Assembly (NCBI GenBank): GCA_964621165.1
Contig: CAZULC010000004.1
Coordinates: 62,001-126,000 of the forward strand
Origin: UMGS1696 sp964621165
GTDB taxonomy: Bacteria; Bacillota; Clostridia; Oscillospirales; CAG-272
Length of the DNA stretch: 64,000 bases
Reading direction: 5' to 3'
Of the stretch, positions 17,350 to 26,115 are shown one piece after another (positions within the stretch are counted from its first letter, which is position 1; every line of letters starts with the position of its first letter). The notes below the pieces were generated by a model. The model was not told where the DNA came from. It was given only the letters and a program-made list of their open reading frames with translations, and ran no database searches. The translations under genes were made by a program, and so were the position numbers.

Positions 17350-17754
17350 ATGAATTATATTCCCCTTTATCTGGTATACAACCCGCCGCATGAGACTCTC
17401 GGCGAAAAGCTGTCTCTCTGCGTGGAAATGCTTCTGCGGGGTATGGGAACGGTTTTCCTTGTTCTCATAATCCTCTGGGGCGTAATCGAGCTGTTCAATT
17501 ACGTCTCAACCTCCGGCGAAAGAGCGGCCAAGGCTAAAAAGGCAAAAGCCGAAGAAAACAAGCCCGTCGAACCCGCTCCCGTATTCCCCTCAAAGCCGAT
17601 TGTGACTGAATCCGCACCCGAAACCGAATCTGACGACGGAGCGGTAATCGCGGTAATCATGGCGGCTGTAGAGGCTTACCGTGCCGGTGAGGGCAAGTCG
17701 TCCCTTCCGTACAGAGTTGTATCCTTCAAGAGAAAAAACACAACCAAGAGATAA
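17350..17754 (+). CDS. OadG/MmdD-family small membrane subunit
   Basis: A 134-residue subunit that anchors the carboxyltransferase to the membrane pump. One transmembrane helix sits at about residues 34-50 (GMGTVFLVLIILWGVIELF). A Lys/Ala/Glu-rich and Pro-rich linker follows, then the family's conserved tail AVIAVIMAAVEAYRAG. It is longer than the minimal gamma subunits, like MmdD/OadG of Firmicutes. It lies between mmdA and the biotin carrier in the same operon. Confidence 0.85.
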   Translation: MNYIPLYLVYNPPHETLGEKLSLCVEMLLRGMGTVFLVLIILWGVIELFNYVSTSGERAAKAKKAKAEENKPVEPAPVFPSKPIVTESAPETESDDGAVIAVIMAAVEAYRAGEGKSSLPYRVVSFKRKNTTKR

Positions 17755-17810
17755 ATCACGGCTGACATAATCATATTCATTTTACTCATTTTATGAAAGG
17801 ATAAATCACA

Positions 17811-18215
17811 ATGAAAAAATATAACGTAACCGTAAACGGCGTAACATATGAGGTTGAAGTTGAAGAAGTGGGGGAGGGCGTATCAGCGGCTCCGGCGACT
17901 CCAGCAGTGAAGGCAGCAGCTCCAGCACCTGTGGCGGCACCAAAGGCAGCACCTGCACCTACAGCGGCACCCGCACCTAAGGCAGCGTCAGGAGCTCAGG
18001 GTTCCATCAAGGTAACGGCTCCCATGCCCGGAACAATCCTCAAGATGAACGTAAAGGTGGGCGACACAATCAAGGCAAACGACCTCGTGTGCATCCTCGA
18101 AGCTATGAAGATGGAAAACGAGATTTTCGCGGCTGAGGGCGGTGTTGTCAAGTCCATTGAAGCCGGACAGGGTGCCAGCGTTAATGCCGGAGACGTTATC
18201 ATCACTCTGGGCTGA
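17811..18215 (+). CDS. Biotin carboxyl carrier protein of the decarboxylase complex
   Basis: A 134-residue carrier. The N-terminal 30 residues form a small strand domain, and residues about 35-62 an Ala/Pro-rich flexible linker. The biotinyl domain follows, with the attachment lysine in EAMKMENE at about residue 101. It is the 1.3S/MmdC-type carrier, made as a separate protein. The downstream 5S-type carboxyltransferase lacks its own biotin domain, so both carboxyltransferases must use this one. Confidence 0.95.
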   Translation: MKKYNVTVNGVTYEVEVEEVGEGVSAAPATPAVKAAAPAPVAAPKAAPAPTAAPAPKAASGAQGSIKVTAPMPGTILKMNVKVGDTIKANDLVCILEAMKMENEIFAAEGGVVKSIEAGQGASVNAGDVIITLG

Positions 18216-18253
18216 TCTCGCTCCGACTGATTTCAAGAATAGGAGTGAAAACA

Positions 18254-19438
18254 TTGTCTTTTTTAACTGATTTATACGAAACGACGGGCCTGCCGATACT
18301 GCTTGCCGATCCGACTCTTTTCGTCAAGACTCTTATCATGTACGTGATTGTCGGCATCCTGTTCTATCTCGCGATTGTGAGAAAATTCGAACCCCTTCTT
18401 CTGCTTCCCATCGCGTTCGGTATGTTCCTCGCAAACCTGCCGGGAGCGAACCTGTTCCACATAGACCTGTTCATCCACCCGGACGGCTCGCCCATCAACA
18501 TACAGCAGATAGCGGAGGAGGGCAACCTTATAGACTTCCTCTACCTCGGCGTAAAGCTGGGCATCTATCCCTCGCTGATCTTCCTCGGCGTAGGAGCCAT
18601 GACCGACTTCTCAGCCCTCATTGCCAATCCGAAGTCACTTCTCCTCGGAGCCGCGGCTCAGCTTGGCGTGTTTGTGGCGTTTATTGGAGCAATTTTCCTC
18701 GGCTTTGAGCCTGCTCAGGCTGCGGCAATCGGCATCATCGGCGGCGCTGACGGACCTACGGCTATTTTGGTCACGAAAACGTTGGCTCCTGAACTGCTGG
18801 GTGCTATCGCTATCGCCGCGTACAGCTACATGGCGCTGATTCCGATAATCCAGCCTCCCTTCATGAAACTGCTGACCACCAAAAAGGAGCGGGGAATCGT
18901 CATGAAGACCCTCCGTCCCGTGACCCAGAAGGAAAAAATCATCTTCCCGATTATGGTTACGCTCGTGGTCTGCATTATCGTTCCCGACGCCGCTCCCCTT
19001 ATCGGATTCTTAATGCTTGGCAACCTGCTCAATGTTTGCGGCGTTACAGACAGACTTTCAAAGACCGTTCAGAATGAGCTAATGAACATCGTCACAATCT
19101 TCCTCGGCGTGTCCGTGGGCGCAACCGCTAACGCTGAGAACTTCCTAGCTTTCAGCACAATCAAGATTATCATTCTCGGACTCTGCGCGTTCTGCATTTC
19201 CACCATCGGCGGACTTCTCTTAGGCAAGCTCATGTGCATTGTCACAAAGGGAAAGATCAATCCGCTTATCGGTTCTGCCGGCGTTTCAGCTGTTCCTATG
19301 GCGGCGCGTGTTTCCCAGGTTGTGGGACAGAAGGAAAATCCGTCCAACTTCCTGCTTATGCACGCAATGGGACCCAATGTGGCAGGCGTTATCGGCTCGG
19401 CTGTTGCGGCAGGCGTGTTCCTCTCATATTTCGCTTAA
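18254..19438 (+). CDS. Sodium-pumping decarboxylase beta subunit
   Basis: A 394-residue polytopic membrane protein of the OadB/MmdB/GcdB family. It decarboxylates carboxybiotin and exports Na+. Diagnostic segments are GIIGGADGPTAI with the essential Asp, and GLLLGKLMCI. A GTG 9 bases earlier overlaps the AGGAG ribosome site, so the TTG at 18254, 8 bases after that site, is the likely start. It is encoded between the biotin carrier and the 5S-type subunit. Confidence 0.92.
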   Translation: MSFLTDLYETTGLPILLADPTLFVKTLIMYVIVGILFYLAIVRKFEPLLLLPIAFGMFLANLPGANLFHIDLFIHPDGSPINIQQIAEEGNLIDFLYLGVKLGIYPSLIFLGVGAMTDFSALIANPKSLLLGAAAQLGVFVAFIGAIFLGFEPAQAAAIGIIGGADGPTAILVTKTLAPELLGAIAIAAYSYMALIPIIQPPFMKLLTTKKERGIVMKTLRPVTQKEKIIFPIMVTLVVCIIVPDAAPLIGFLMLGNLLNVCGVTDRLSKTVQNELMNIVTIFLGVSVGATANAENFLAFSTIKIIILGLCAFCISTIGGLLLGKLMCIVTKGKINPLIGSAGVSAVPMAARVSQVVGQKENPSNFLLMHAMGPNVAGVIGSAVAAGVFLSYFA

Positions 19439-19472
19439 CATATCGCAGAAAGGATTTAGGGTATTTATATAA

Positions 19473-20867
19473 ATGGCAAAAGTTAAAATTACCGAAACGG
19501 TGCTCAGAGACTCTCACCAGTCCCTGATTGCAACCCGTATGACTACCGAACAGATGGTTCCCATTCTGGAAGACCTCGACAAGGTGGGCTATCACTCCCT
19601 GGAGGCATGGGGCGGCGCGACCTTTGACGCATGCCTGCGCTTCCTTCACGAGGACCCATGGGAAAGACTTCGCATAATCCGCGACAAGGTAAAGAACACA
19701 AAGCTTCAGATGCTGTTCAGGGGCCAGAACATTCTCGGCTACAGACATTACGCTGACGACGTGGTTGAATATTTCGTTCAGAAGTCCATCGCAAACGGCA
19801 TCGACATCATCAGAATTTTCGACGCACTCAACGACGCGAGAAACCTGAAAACCGCAATCAACGCAACCAAAAAGGAAGGCGGTCACGTTCAGGCTGCCAT
19901 CAGCTACACAATCAGTCCGGTTCACTCAAGCGAAGCCTTCGCAAAGTACGCAAAAGAACTTGAGGAGATGGGCGCGGACTCAATCTGCGTAAAGGATATG
20001 TCGGGTCTGCTGACGCCTTACACTGCCTACGACCTCATCAAGACATTGAAGGAAAGCGTAAAGATCCCCGTTCAGCTCCACACCCACTACACCACCGGTC
20101 TTGCGTCTATGACAATCCTCAAGGCAGTTGAAGCCGGAGTTGACATTGTGGACACTGCTATTTCTCCCATGGCTATGGGTACATCACAGGCTCCCACGGA
20201 AGCTATCGTGGCTACACTTCAGGGAACGCCCTACGACACCGGACTTGACCTTGCGCAGCTCGACAAAATTTGTAAGTACTTCACACCTCTCAGGGAAGAG
20301 TTCATCAAGTCCGGACTTCTCGACCCCAAGGTGCTGAAGGTTGACGTAAACTGCCTCCTGTATCAGGTTCCCGGCGGAATGCTCTCCAACCTCGTCTCCC
20401 AGCTCAAGCAGCAGGGCAAGAGCGAAAAGCTGTCCGAGGTTCTTGAAGAGGTTCCGAGAGTCCGTGAAGACGCAGGTTATCCGCCGCTTGTAACTCCTAC
20501 GTCTCAGATTGTGGGAACTCAGGCTGTGCTCAACGTCATCGCCGGCGAAAGATACAAGATGGTCTCCAAGGAATTCAAGGGACTTGTACGCGGTGACTAC
20601 GGCAGAACCCCCGCAAAAATTTCTCCTGAATTCGTGAAGAAGATTATCGGCAATGAAAAGCAGATTACCTGCCGTCCCGCCGACAATCTCAAACCGGAAC
20701 TCGACGAACTTAGAGCAAAGGTAAAGCCCTACGAAGAGCAGGAAGAGGACGTTCTCTCCTACGCACTGTTCGAGCAGGTTGCCCAGAAGTTCTTCGAATA
20801 CCGCAAGGCAAAGAAGTACGGACTCGACGACGAAGCTGACGCAAAGATTGGAGTTCATTCCGTCTGA
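19473..20867 (+). CDS. Oxaloacetate/pyruvate carboxyltransferase subunit (5S / OadA type, no biotin domain)
   Basis: A 464-residue DRE-TIM barrel plus PYC_OADA domain. Motifs are ETVLRDSHQSLIATRMT, EAWGGATFDACLRFL and the carbamyl-lysine region ICVKDMSGLLTP with catalytic Lys, followed by LHTHYTTG. It transfers CO2 between oxaloacetate/pyruvate and biotin. It stops before the C-terminal biotinyl domain of full OadA and so resembles the 5S subunit of propionibacterial transcarboxylase. With mmdA and the free carrier this gives all three transcarboxylase parts next to a sodium pump. Confidence 0.93.
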   Translation: MAKVKITETVLRDSHQSLIATRMTTEQMVPILEDLDKVGYHSLEAWGGATFDACLRFLHEDPWERLRIIRDKVKNTKLQMLFRGQNILGYRHYADDVVEYFVQKSIANGIDIIRIFDALNDARNLKTAINATKKEGGHVQAAISYTISPVHSSEAFAKYAKELEEMGADSICVKDMSGLLTPYTAYDLIKTLKESVKIPVQLHTHYTTGLASMTILKAVEAGVDIVDTAISPMAMGTSQAPTEAIVATLQGTPYDTGLDLAQLDKICKYFTPLREEFIKSGLLDPKVLKVDVNCLLYQVPGGMLSNLVSQLKQQGKSEKLSEVLEEVPRVREDAGYPPLVTPTSQIVGTQAVLNVIAGERYKMVSKEFKGLVRGDYGRTPAKISPEFVKKIIGNEKQITCRPADNLKPELDELRAKVKPYEEQEEDVLSYALFEQVAQKFFEYRKAKKYGLDDEADAKIGVHSV

Positions 20868-20869
20868 TT

Positions 20870-21490
20870 ATGGTAGAAATCTGCGACGCGACGATAAGCA
20901 AGAGGGCAGTCAGGCTCAGGGAAGCTCTGTATAAAATGGGTTGTCCATGCTGCACCGTCGTCTGCCGTGAGATTCGCGATTACTTTCCGGCAAAACTGAT
21001 AGTGACCTTTGACGATGTGTACGAAAAGGTCTGGGACGTTATCAGAGGGGACATTCATATTCTGGTTTTGGGTGAAAAGTTTATCAATTCCACCACTAAC
21101 GCCGAATCCGTAAAGGACGAGAGTGAGCTTATCACGCGGATAGACGAAATGCTGCGCGGTGAGAATTCCGAACGCTTTACCTTCGGCGTGAGAGACGGAA
21201 GAGTTTTTGTCGCAAAAGCATTTCTCGAAATATGCGGCAGAGACGTATTTCTTTCACATACGGAATATATGATTTTCCTGTACCTGTACTCATTTGCGGA
21301 CAGTCAGGAGTACTCGCAGGCCGACGTTATTTATTCATATTGCAGCAGAAAAAGCAGAATCGTGAAAACCGACGTGGCAAACAGCATTGCTGTAAAGGTT
21401 GCGAAAATCAATGGTAAGCTGGGGAATGCCGGAATTGCTCCTGTAATTCACTCACAAAGGGGCAAGGGCTACTACGCTGAACGGGTCTGA
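20870..21490 (+). CDS. Winged-helix regulator with receiver-like N-terminus
   Basis: A 206-residue protein starting 2 bases after the 5S gene stop, so it is co-translated with the operon. The last 95 residues look like an OmpR-type winged helix: DVFLSHTEYMIFLYLYS, KTDVANSIAVKVAKI and the wing HSQRGKGYYAE. The first 95 residues have alternating strand and helix and could be a degenerate receiver, but no phospho-acceptor pattern is evident. A CPCCTVVC cysteine cluster sits near residue 25. It may sense metal, redox or a metabolite and control the operon. This is inference. Confidence 0.7.
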   Translation: MVEICDATISKRAVRLREALYKMGCPCCTVVCREIRDYFPAKLIVTFDDVYEKVWDVIRGDIHILVLGEKFINSTTNAESVKDESELITRIDEMLRGENSERFTFGVRDGRVFVAKAFLEICGRDVFLSHTEYMIFLYLYSFADSQEYSQADVIYSYCSRKSRIVKTDVANSIAVKVAKINGKLGNAGIAPVIHSQRGKGYYAERV

Positions 21491-21505
21491 CGACTCTATA
21501 TAAAA

Positions 21506-21545
21506 ATGCACCCTCGGGGAACTCCTTGAAGGTGCATATTTTTTG
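21506..21545 (+). terminator. Rho-independent terminator
   Basis: ATGCACC (21506-21512) and GGTGCAT (21531-21537), followed by ATTTTTTG. It ends the carboxyltransferase operon. Confidence 0.8.
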
Positions 21546-21550
21546 TTTTG

Positions 21551-21960
21551 TCAGCAGACGACAGGCTCCCACGCAAACGGCAGAAGATCCCGCGCCCTGA
21601 CCTTGATGAGCCGCCCATGCTTGTCGTTCACGATGACTTTTATTCCTGACAGTACTCGAAGAGCATCTGACGGCAGTTTCCGCAGGGTGGAATCACCGAG
21701 TTCGGGTGCTTTTCGTGAACCGCCACAATTGTATCAAACTCACGCTCGCCTGCAGAAACAGCGATTCCCATGGTGATGTACTCCGCGCAGGAGCCGTGAA
21801 TCCCGTCACAGTTGATGCTGCGGTAAATTTTGCCGTTTTTGCAGAGTAAAGCACATCCAACAGTGTAGTTGTAGACACCGTCGTCAAAGTTTATTTTGAG
21901 AACCTTAAGGGCGGATTCGATCATTTTCCGGTCGACGTCGTCAAGCTCGTATCTTTCCAT
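21551..21960 (-). pseudogene. cdd: Cytidine deaminase, frameshifted near the C-terminus
   Basis: Zinc-dependent nucleoside deaminase with the active-site motifs HGSCAE and PPCGNCRQ. The open frame stops at 21640 after FEYCQE. The family's C-terminal strand then continues in another frame to a stop at 21551, reading VIVNDKHGRLIKVRARDLLP. Restoring one A in the A-run at about 21638-21641 would give a normal protein of about 136 residues. The catalytic residues lie before the lesion, so the 106-residue product could keep partial activity. It is the last gene of a minus-strand operon after the XRE-TPR regulator. Confidence 0.75.
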
Positions 21961-21983
21961 AACAGTACATCCTTATATAAATT

Positions 21984-22883
21984 TCACTTATTTTTGATTT
22001 TGTCCAGCAGTTCCAGCCGCCTTCTTGATGAGCTGTACGCAAGGCGCAGATCCCCTGTGGCGTTGGCGGAAAACTCAAGGTCGCACAGGACCCGGTACTG
22101 CATGTAAAACGGCAGGGAAGAGTCCAGTGACAGCTCCCGGAGCCGCTTCTGAGCTTCAGCGTAGTTCCCGCCGTTCATGTGTACGACTGAATTGATGTGC
22201 ATCGCCTGAGGACTCCCCTGTGTGATTCTGGAAGAGCCTGTTTCTTTTCCGGATTTGAGAGCGCGCAGGGCAGTGAAGTATTCCACCACGTCAGGCGTAA
22301 CGTATTCGCAAATGTAAACCGGACGGCACAACAGATCAGTTATTTGCTCACTTGCGGCGGTTCTCATCAGCTCACCATAATACAGCGTGGACTTTTTCAG
22401 CATATCCGAGCAGTAGACCGACTTCGCCGAGTGAACGGAAGCCTTGTCAAAATCCCGCGCGGCCGAGGTAAACATAAATTCCTGAACCTTGCCGAGGGCG
22501 GTTTTCATGTAGGACTTGGCAAGAATCAGCTCAACCTCGTCGTCAGCCGCACTGCCGGGAATTTCGTGGGAGATGGTTATGACTTCCTCGTACTCACCGG
22601 CCTTAAATGCGTTTTTCAGCTTGTCGATAACTGTCATTTTGTAAAACAGTTCGTCGTCAGCGGTATTCGAGGTGAGAAAATAACCGGCTGGAACCTCGAG
22701 CTTTTCCGCGATGTATAATAATGTGGAGACCGACGGGGAAGTGTGGCCGTTTTCGATAAGGCTCAGCATGTTCCGCGTGATTCTGCCGCCTGCGAGGTCC
22801 TTCTGGGTGATTCCTTTTTCCTGCCGAAGCTCCTTGATTTTTTCACCGAGGATTCTGTCGGCGCTGTTTGTAGTTTTTTCCAT
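21984..22883 (-). CDS. XRE-family regulator with TPR-like domain
   Basis: A 299-residue protein. The N-terminal helix-turn-helix (about 12-68) includes IKELRQEKGITQKDLAG and RITRNMLSLIENGHTSPS. The remaining 220 residues are all-helical, with repeats of the TPR kind found in peptide-responsive regulators of the Rgg/PlcR type and in SinR-like XRE-TPR proteins. No signalling-peptide gene is visible beside it. It starts 8 bases after the DivIVA-like gene and shares its transcript, so it may be linked to division or envelope control. Confidence 0.8.
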   Translation of the reverse strand: MEKTTNSADRILGEKIKELRQEKGITQKDLAGGRITRNMLSLIENGHTSPSVSTLLYIAEKLEVPAGYFLTSNTADDELFYKMTVIDKLKNAFKAGEYEEVITISHEIPGSAADDEVELILAKSYMKTALGKVQEFMFTSAARDFDKASVHSAKSVYCSDMLKKSTLYYGELMRTAASEQITDLLCRPVYICEYVTPDVVEYFTALRALKSGKETGSSRITQGSPQAMHINSVVHMNGGNYAEAQKRLRELSLDSSLPFYMQYRVLCDLEFSANATGDLRLAYSSSRRRLELLDKIKNK

Positions 22884-22891
22884 ATGTACAA

Positions 22892-24118
22892 TCAGCCGTC
22901 GTTTCTCGTGGGCTTGATGCCGTATTTTTCATCCATTGACGACAGCTTTTTCTCGATTCCGTCGGACACGCAGCCCTGATAGTAGTCGATTCTCTCGCCC
23001 ATTTCGTTGTTTCTGGCGGAGATTTTCTGCATTAGCGCGTCGATTTCGTACTTCATGTCCTGTATGCAGAGGTCGATTTCGTGAATACAGTTGTCGAGAC
23101 TGCCGTGGAGGTCGCCGCTGACGGAGTTGAGCAGCTCGTTTGCCGTCTGTGACAGCCTTTCACGTATGTAGGACGCTTCTTCCTCGGTGTCGGCTTTGAT
23201 TCTCGCCACTGACGCATGGCACTCACGCCGCTTCTGGTCGCACTCCTCGTCCGCCTGAGCTATGATTTTGGCGGCTTCCTCACGGGCGTTTGCGAGAAGT
23301 ATGTCGGAGTTGCGGTTGGCGTTTATCATGAGGTTGCCAAGCTCCGAGCTGATTTTGTCGTACATTGCAACCTTGTATGCTGGGGAATTTTTGTCCTCCG
23401 GGTCGCCAATGACGTTTTTGGACTTTGCCGACCCAAGCTCGTCGGTGAGGTTTTGGATTTCGCCTGTCAGGCTGACGTTCTCGACGTTGAGCGTGGTGAT
23501 TTTTTCGGACTGGCTGTCGATTGTGGCTTTGAGACTCTTGATTTCGTCGTCCCGGCTAGCAATTTCCTTTTTCAGTGATGAGATGACCCCGTCCTTTTCG
23601 CTGATTATGGCGGAATTTTTATCCTTGAGTTTTCCCTCGGATTCGGCGAGAGCGGATTTCAGCCTGTAGATTTCGTTTTTAAGATCCACAATCTCCGCGT
23701 CCTTCTTCTGACACTCTGCCGACTTTTCCCCGAATTTTCTCGTCAGCTCACCGCACTTGTTCTTCTCGTCGTTAAGCTCGTCGCTCATGGAGGAAATAAC
23801 GTCGCTTTGAGCCTTGAAATCCATCTTCATCAGCTCAAGCTTTTCCGTGATTTTCTCCTGCTCCTGTTCAGCCGCGGCTTTTTCGGCTCTGTATTGACTG
23901 CTCTCCTCGCTGAGACGCATGACGTCCCCCTCGAGCTTTGCTTTTTCCTCAGCAGATTCAGACCTGACTTTCTCAAGCTCCGACTTTATCCCGGCAAGCT
24001 CTTCTGAAAGTGCGTCCTTTTCCCCGGTGTATTTCAAATCCGCGTTTTTTATGTATTCGACGACGTCGTCTTTGTTGAATCCGCCAAGCTGTGTGCGGAA
24101 TTTCAGATCTGCGTTCAT
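22892..24118 (-). CDS. DivIVA-domain coiled-coil protein
   Basis: A 408-residue protein with an N-terminal DivIVA membrane-binding segment (FRTQLGGFNKDDVVEYI). A long coiled coil follows, from about 30 to 250, with heptad-patterned Glu/Lys/Leu. A second coiled-coil part (about 270-340) includes NAREEAAKIIAQADEECDQK, as in GpsB/DivIVA-like and late-division proteins. DivIVA proteins bind curved membrane at poles and septa and recruit partners. It has an ACGGAGGGG ribosome site and heads a minus-strand operon with the XRE-TPR regulator and the broken cytidine deaminase. Confidence 0.85.
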   Translation of the reverse strand: MNADLKFRTQLGGFNKDDVVEYIKNADLKYTGEKDALSEELAGIKSELEKVRSESAEEKAKLEGDVMRLSEESSQYRAEKAAAEQEQEKITEKLELMKMDFKAQSDVISSMSDELNDEKNKCGELTRKFGEKSAECQKKDAEIVDLKNEIYRLKSALAESEGKLKDKNSAIISEKDGVISSLKKEIASRDDEIKSLKATIDSQSEKITTLNVENVSLTGEIQNLTDELGSAKSKNVIGDPEDKNSPAYKVAMYDKISSELGNLMINANRNSDILLANAREEAAKIIAQADEECDQKRRECHASVARIKADTEEEASYIRERLSQTANELLNSVSGDLHGSLDNCIHEIDLCIQDMKYEIDALMQKISARNNEMGERIDYYQGCVSDGIEKKLSSMDEKYGIKPTRNDG

Positions 24119-24324
24119 ATAGCCCCTCCGTTACAATTATATTTATAAAACTGAAAATTATCCGATATGCTTTAGGGGTAAAGCCCCATATTATTTTATC
24201 ATAAAAAGAGCGCAAAATCAACAATCTTCGACCAAAAGAGTAAAATTAATTTACTCGCTGCCCAAGATGTCAACAATGCTCAAACAAGATTCATCCAAAA
24301 TATAAAAAATATGGAATATTCATA

Positions 24325-24353
24325 TAGACAGATGACAAAAACTGTGTTATAAT
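24325..24353 (+). promoter_or_regulatory. Promoter of gltX-glnS
   Basis: TAGACA (24325-24330), a 17-base spacer, and TATAAT (24348-24353). The leader to the ATG at 24398 is about 38 bases, too short for a T-box. The rest of the 279-base gap is AT-rich. It includes overlapping small inverted repeats around 24165-24190 (CTTTA-GGGG-TAAAG and GGGG-TAAAG-CCCC) upstream of the DivIVA-like gene. Confidence 0.65.
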
Positions 24354-24397
24354 AATATTTATAAATATGATATTAACACATTTCAATGGAGATAACT

Positions 24398-26083
24398 ATG
24401 GACTACAATTATTTGGCAGACCTCCTTTTTCCCGATGTGAAAATGACGGTTGACGAGGTCGAAGCAAAATATCCGCCGCGCAATCTTCCCGAAGGAGCAA
24501 AGGTAACAAGATTCGCCCCCAGCCCCACGGGATTCGTACACTTCGGCGGCATGTACCAGGCTGTGGTTGACGAAAGACTCGCACACCAGAGCGGAGGCGT
24601 GTTTTATTTGAGAATCGAGGACACGGACAGCCGTCGTGAAATCAAAAGCGCGGTTGAAGCTTTAATCAAAACCCTCGATTACTACGGCGTGAAGTACGAC
24701 GAGGGCGTTGTGATGAACGAGGACGGCAGCATTTCCGAGTCGGGGGAGTACGGTCCCTACAGGCAGAGCGACAGAGCAGCGTTTTACCGTGTGTTCGCGA
24801 AGAAGCTGGTCTCTGAGGGCAAGGCTTACCCGTGCTTCTCTACAGAAGAAGAACTTGAGGAAATCCAGACCACTGACAAGAAGGCGGAGATTCTGAACAC
24901 CAACTGGCACGTGGCTGCTGAGCAGAAGAAGGCGAAAATGCTGGAACAGCGGAAGTTTACAATTGAAGAGGTTGAAGAACACCTGAAAAACGGCGACCCA
25001 TTCGTAATCAGAATTTTGGCTGACGGCGACCCAGAGAAAAAGACAAAGTTCACCGACCTTGTAAAGGGCAATTTAGAGGTTCCCGAAAACGACGAGGATT
25101 TTGTGCTTCTCAAGTCCGACGGAATCCCCACCTACCACTTCGCCCACGCGGTTGACGATCATTTGATGAAAACGACCCACGTAATTCGCGGCGAGGACTG
25201 GCTCCCAAGTCTTCCCAAGCACATCCAGCTGTTCAGATACCTCGGATTCAAGATGCCCAAGTACCTCCACACAGCGCAGATTCTCAAAACCGACGAAAAC
25301 GGCGGCAAAAAGAAGCTGTCGAAGCGGGACATGGGCGCGAAAATGGACGACTACCGTCAGATGGGCTACGCTACCGAGTGCGTGTGGGAGTACCTGCTGA
25401 CCCTGCTCAACTCCAACTTCGAGGAATGGCACATGCAGAACCCAGCAAAGAGCTGCATGGATTTCCCCTTCAATATAAAGAAAATGTCCGTCTCCGGCTG
25501 TCTCTTTGACTTCAACAAGCTGAACGACGTGTCTAGAAACGTGCTCTCCCGCATGACGGCCGACGAAATTTACGCGAAAACCGTTGATTGGGCTGAAGAA
25601 TTCGACCCCGACTTCGCCGCTTGTCTTAAGGCTGACCCGAAATACGCGAAGAGGGTTTTCTCAATCGGCAGGGGAGGTAAGAAACCCCGCAAGGACTTCG
25701 CTACCCTCGCTGAAATCAAGCCCCTCTACGGCTTCTTCTGCGACAAATACTTTAATATCGAGGATGAATATCCGGAAAAATTCTCCCGAGATGACGTCAA
25801 GTCCGCGCTCGCGGGATTCAAGAAAACTTTTGATATTTCGGACGACATGAACACGTGGTTCTCGAAAATCCAGAAAATCGGTGAGGAACTGGGCTACACC
25901 TCCGACATGAAGGCGTACAAGGCTTCCCCTGACAGCTACAAGGGCAACGTCAGCGACATTTCCATGTTCATCAGAATCGCGGTGACCGGCAGGCAAAGCT
26001 CCCCCGACATGTACGCCGTCATGCAGATTCTCGGGTATGACAAGGTAGTCGATAGAATTGACATAATGTTAAAGTCATTGTAA
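24398..26083 (+). CDS. gltX: Glutamyl-tRNA synthetase
   Basis: A 561-residue class I synthetase that charges tRNA-Glu. The HIGH-type motif appears as RFAPSPTGFVHFGG and the KMSKS-type motif as KKKLSKRDMG. An in-frame ATG 12 bases upstream overlaps the GGAG ribosome site, so the ATG at 24398 is the likely start. It is longer than typical bacterial GluRS (about 470-490) because of an extended catalytic-domain insert and C-terminus, as seen in some Clostridia. glnS follows 32 bases later, so tRNA-Gln is charged directly. Confidence 0.95.
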   Translation: MDYNYLADLLFPDVKMTVDEVEAKYPPRNLPEGAKVTRFAPSPTGFVHFGGMYQAVVDERLAHQSGGVFYLRIEDTDSRREIKSAVEALIKTLDYYGVKYDEGVVMNEDGSISESGEYGPYRQSDRAAFYRVFAKKLVSEGKAYPCFSTEEELEEIQTTDKKAEILNTNWHVAAEQKKAKMLEQRKFTIEEVEEHLKNGDPFVIRILADGDPEKKTKFTDLVKGNLEVPENDEDFVLLKSDGIPTYHFAHAVDDHLMKTTHVIRGEDWLPSLPKHIQLFRYLGFKMPKYLHTAQILKTDENGGKKKLSKRDMGAKMDDYRQMGYATECVWEYLLTLLNSNFEEWHMQNPAKSCMDFPFNIKKMSVSGCLFDFNKLNDVSRNVLSRMTADEIYAKTVDWAEEFDPDFAACLKADPKYAKRVFSIGRGGKKPRKDFATLAEIKPLYGFFCDKYFNIEDEYPEKFSRDDVKSALAGFKKTFDISDDMNTWFSKIQKIGEELGYTSDMKAYKASPDSYKGNVSDISMFIRIAVTGRQSSPDMYAVMQILGYDKVVDRIDIMLKSL

Positions 26084-26115
26084 ACTTTATATAAATTAAA
26101 GAAAGTGTAACAAAT

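Noticed and set aside
24354..24397. T-box leader for gltX-glnS
   Set aside because: The leader is about 38 bases and has no specifier or antiterminator.
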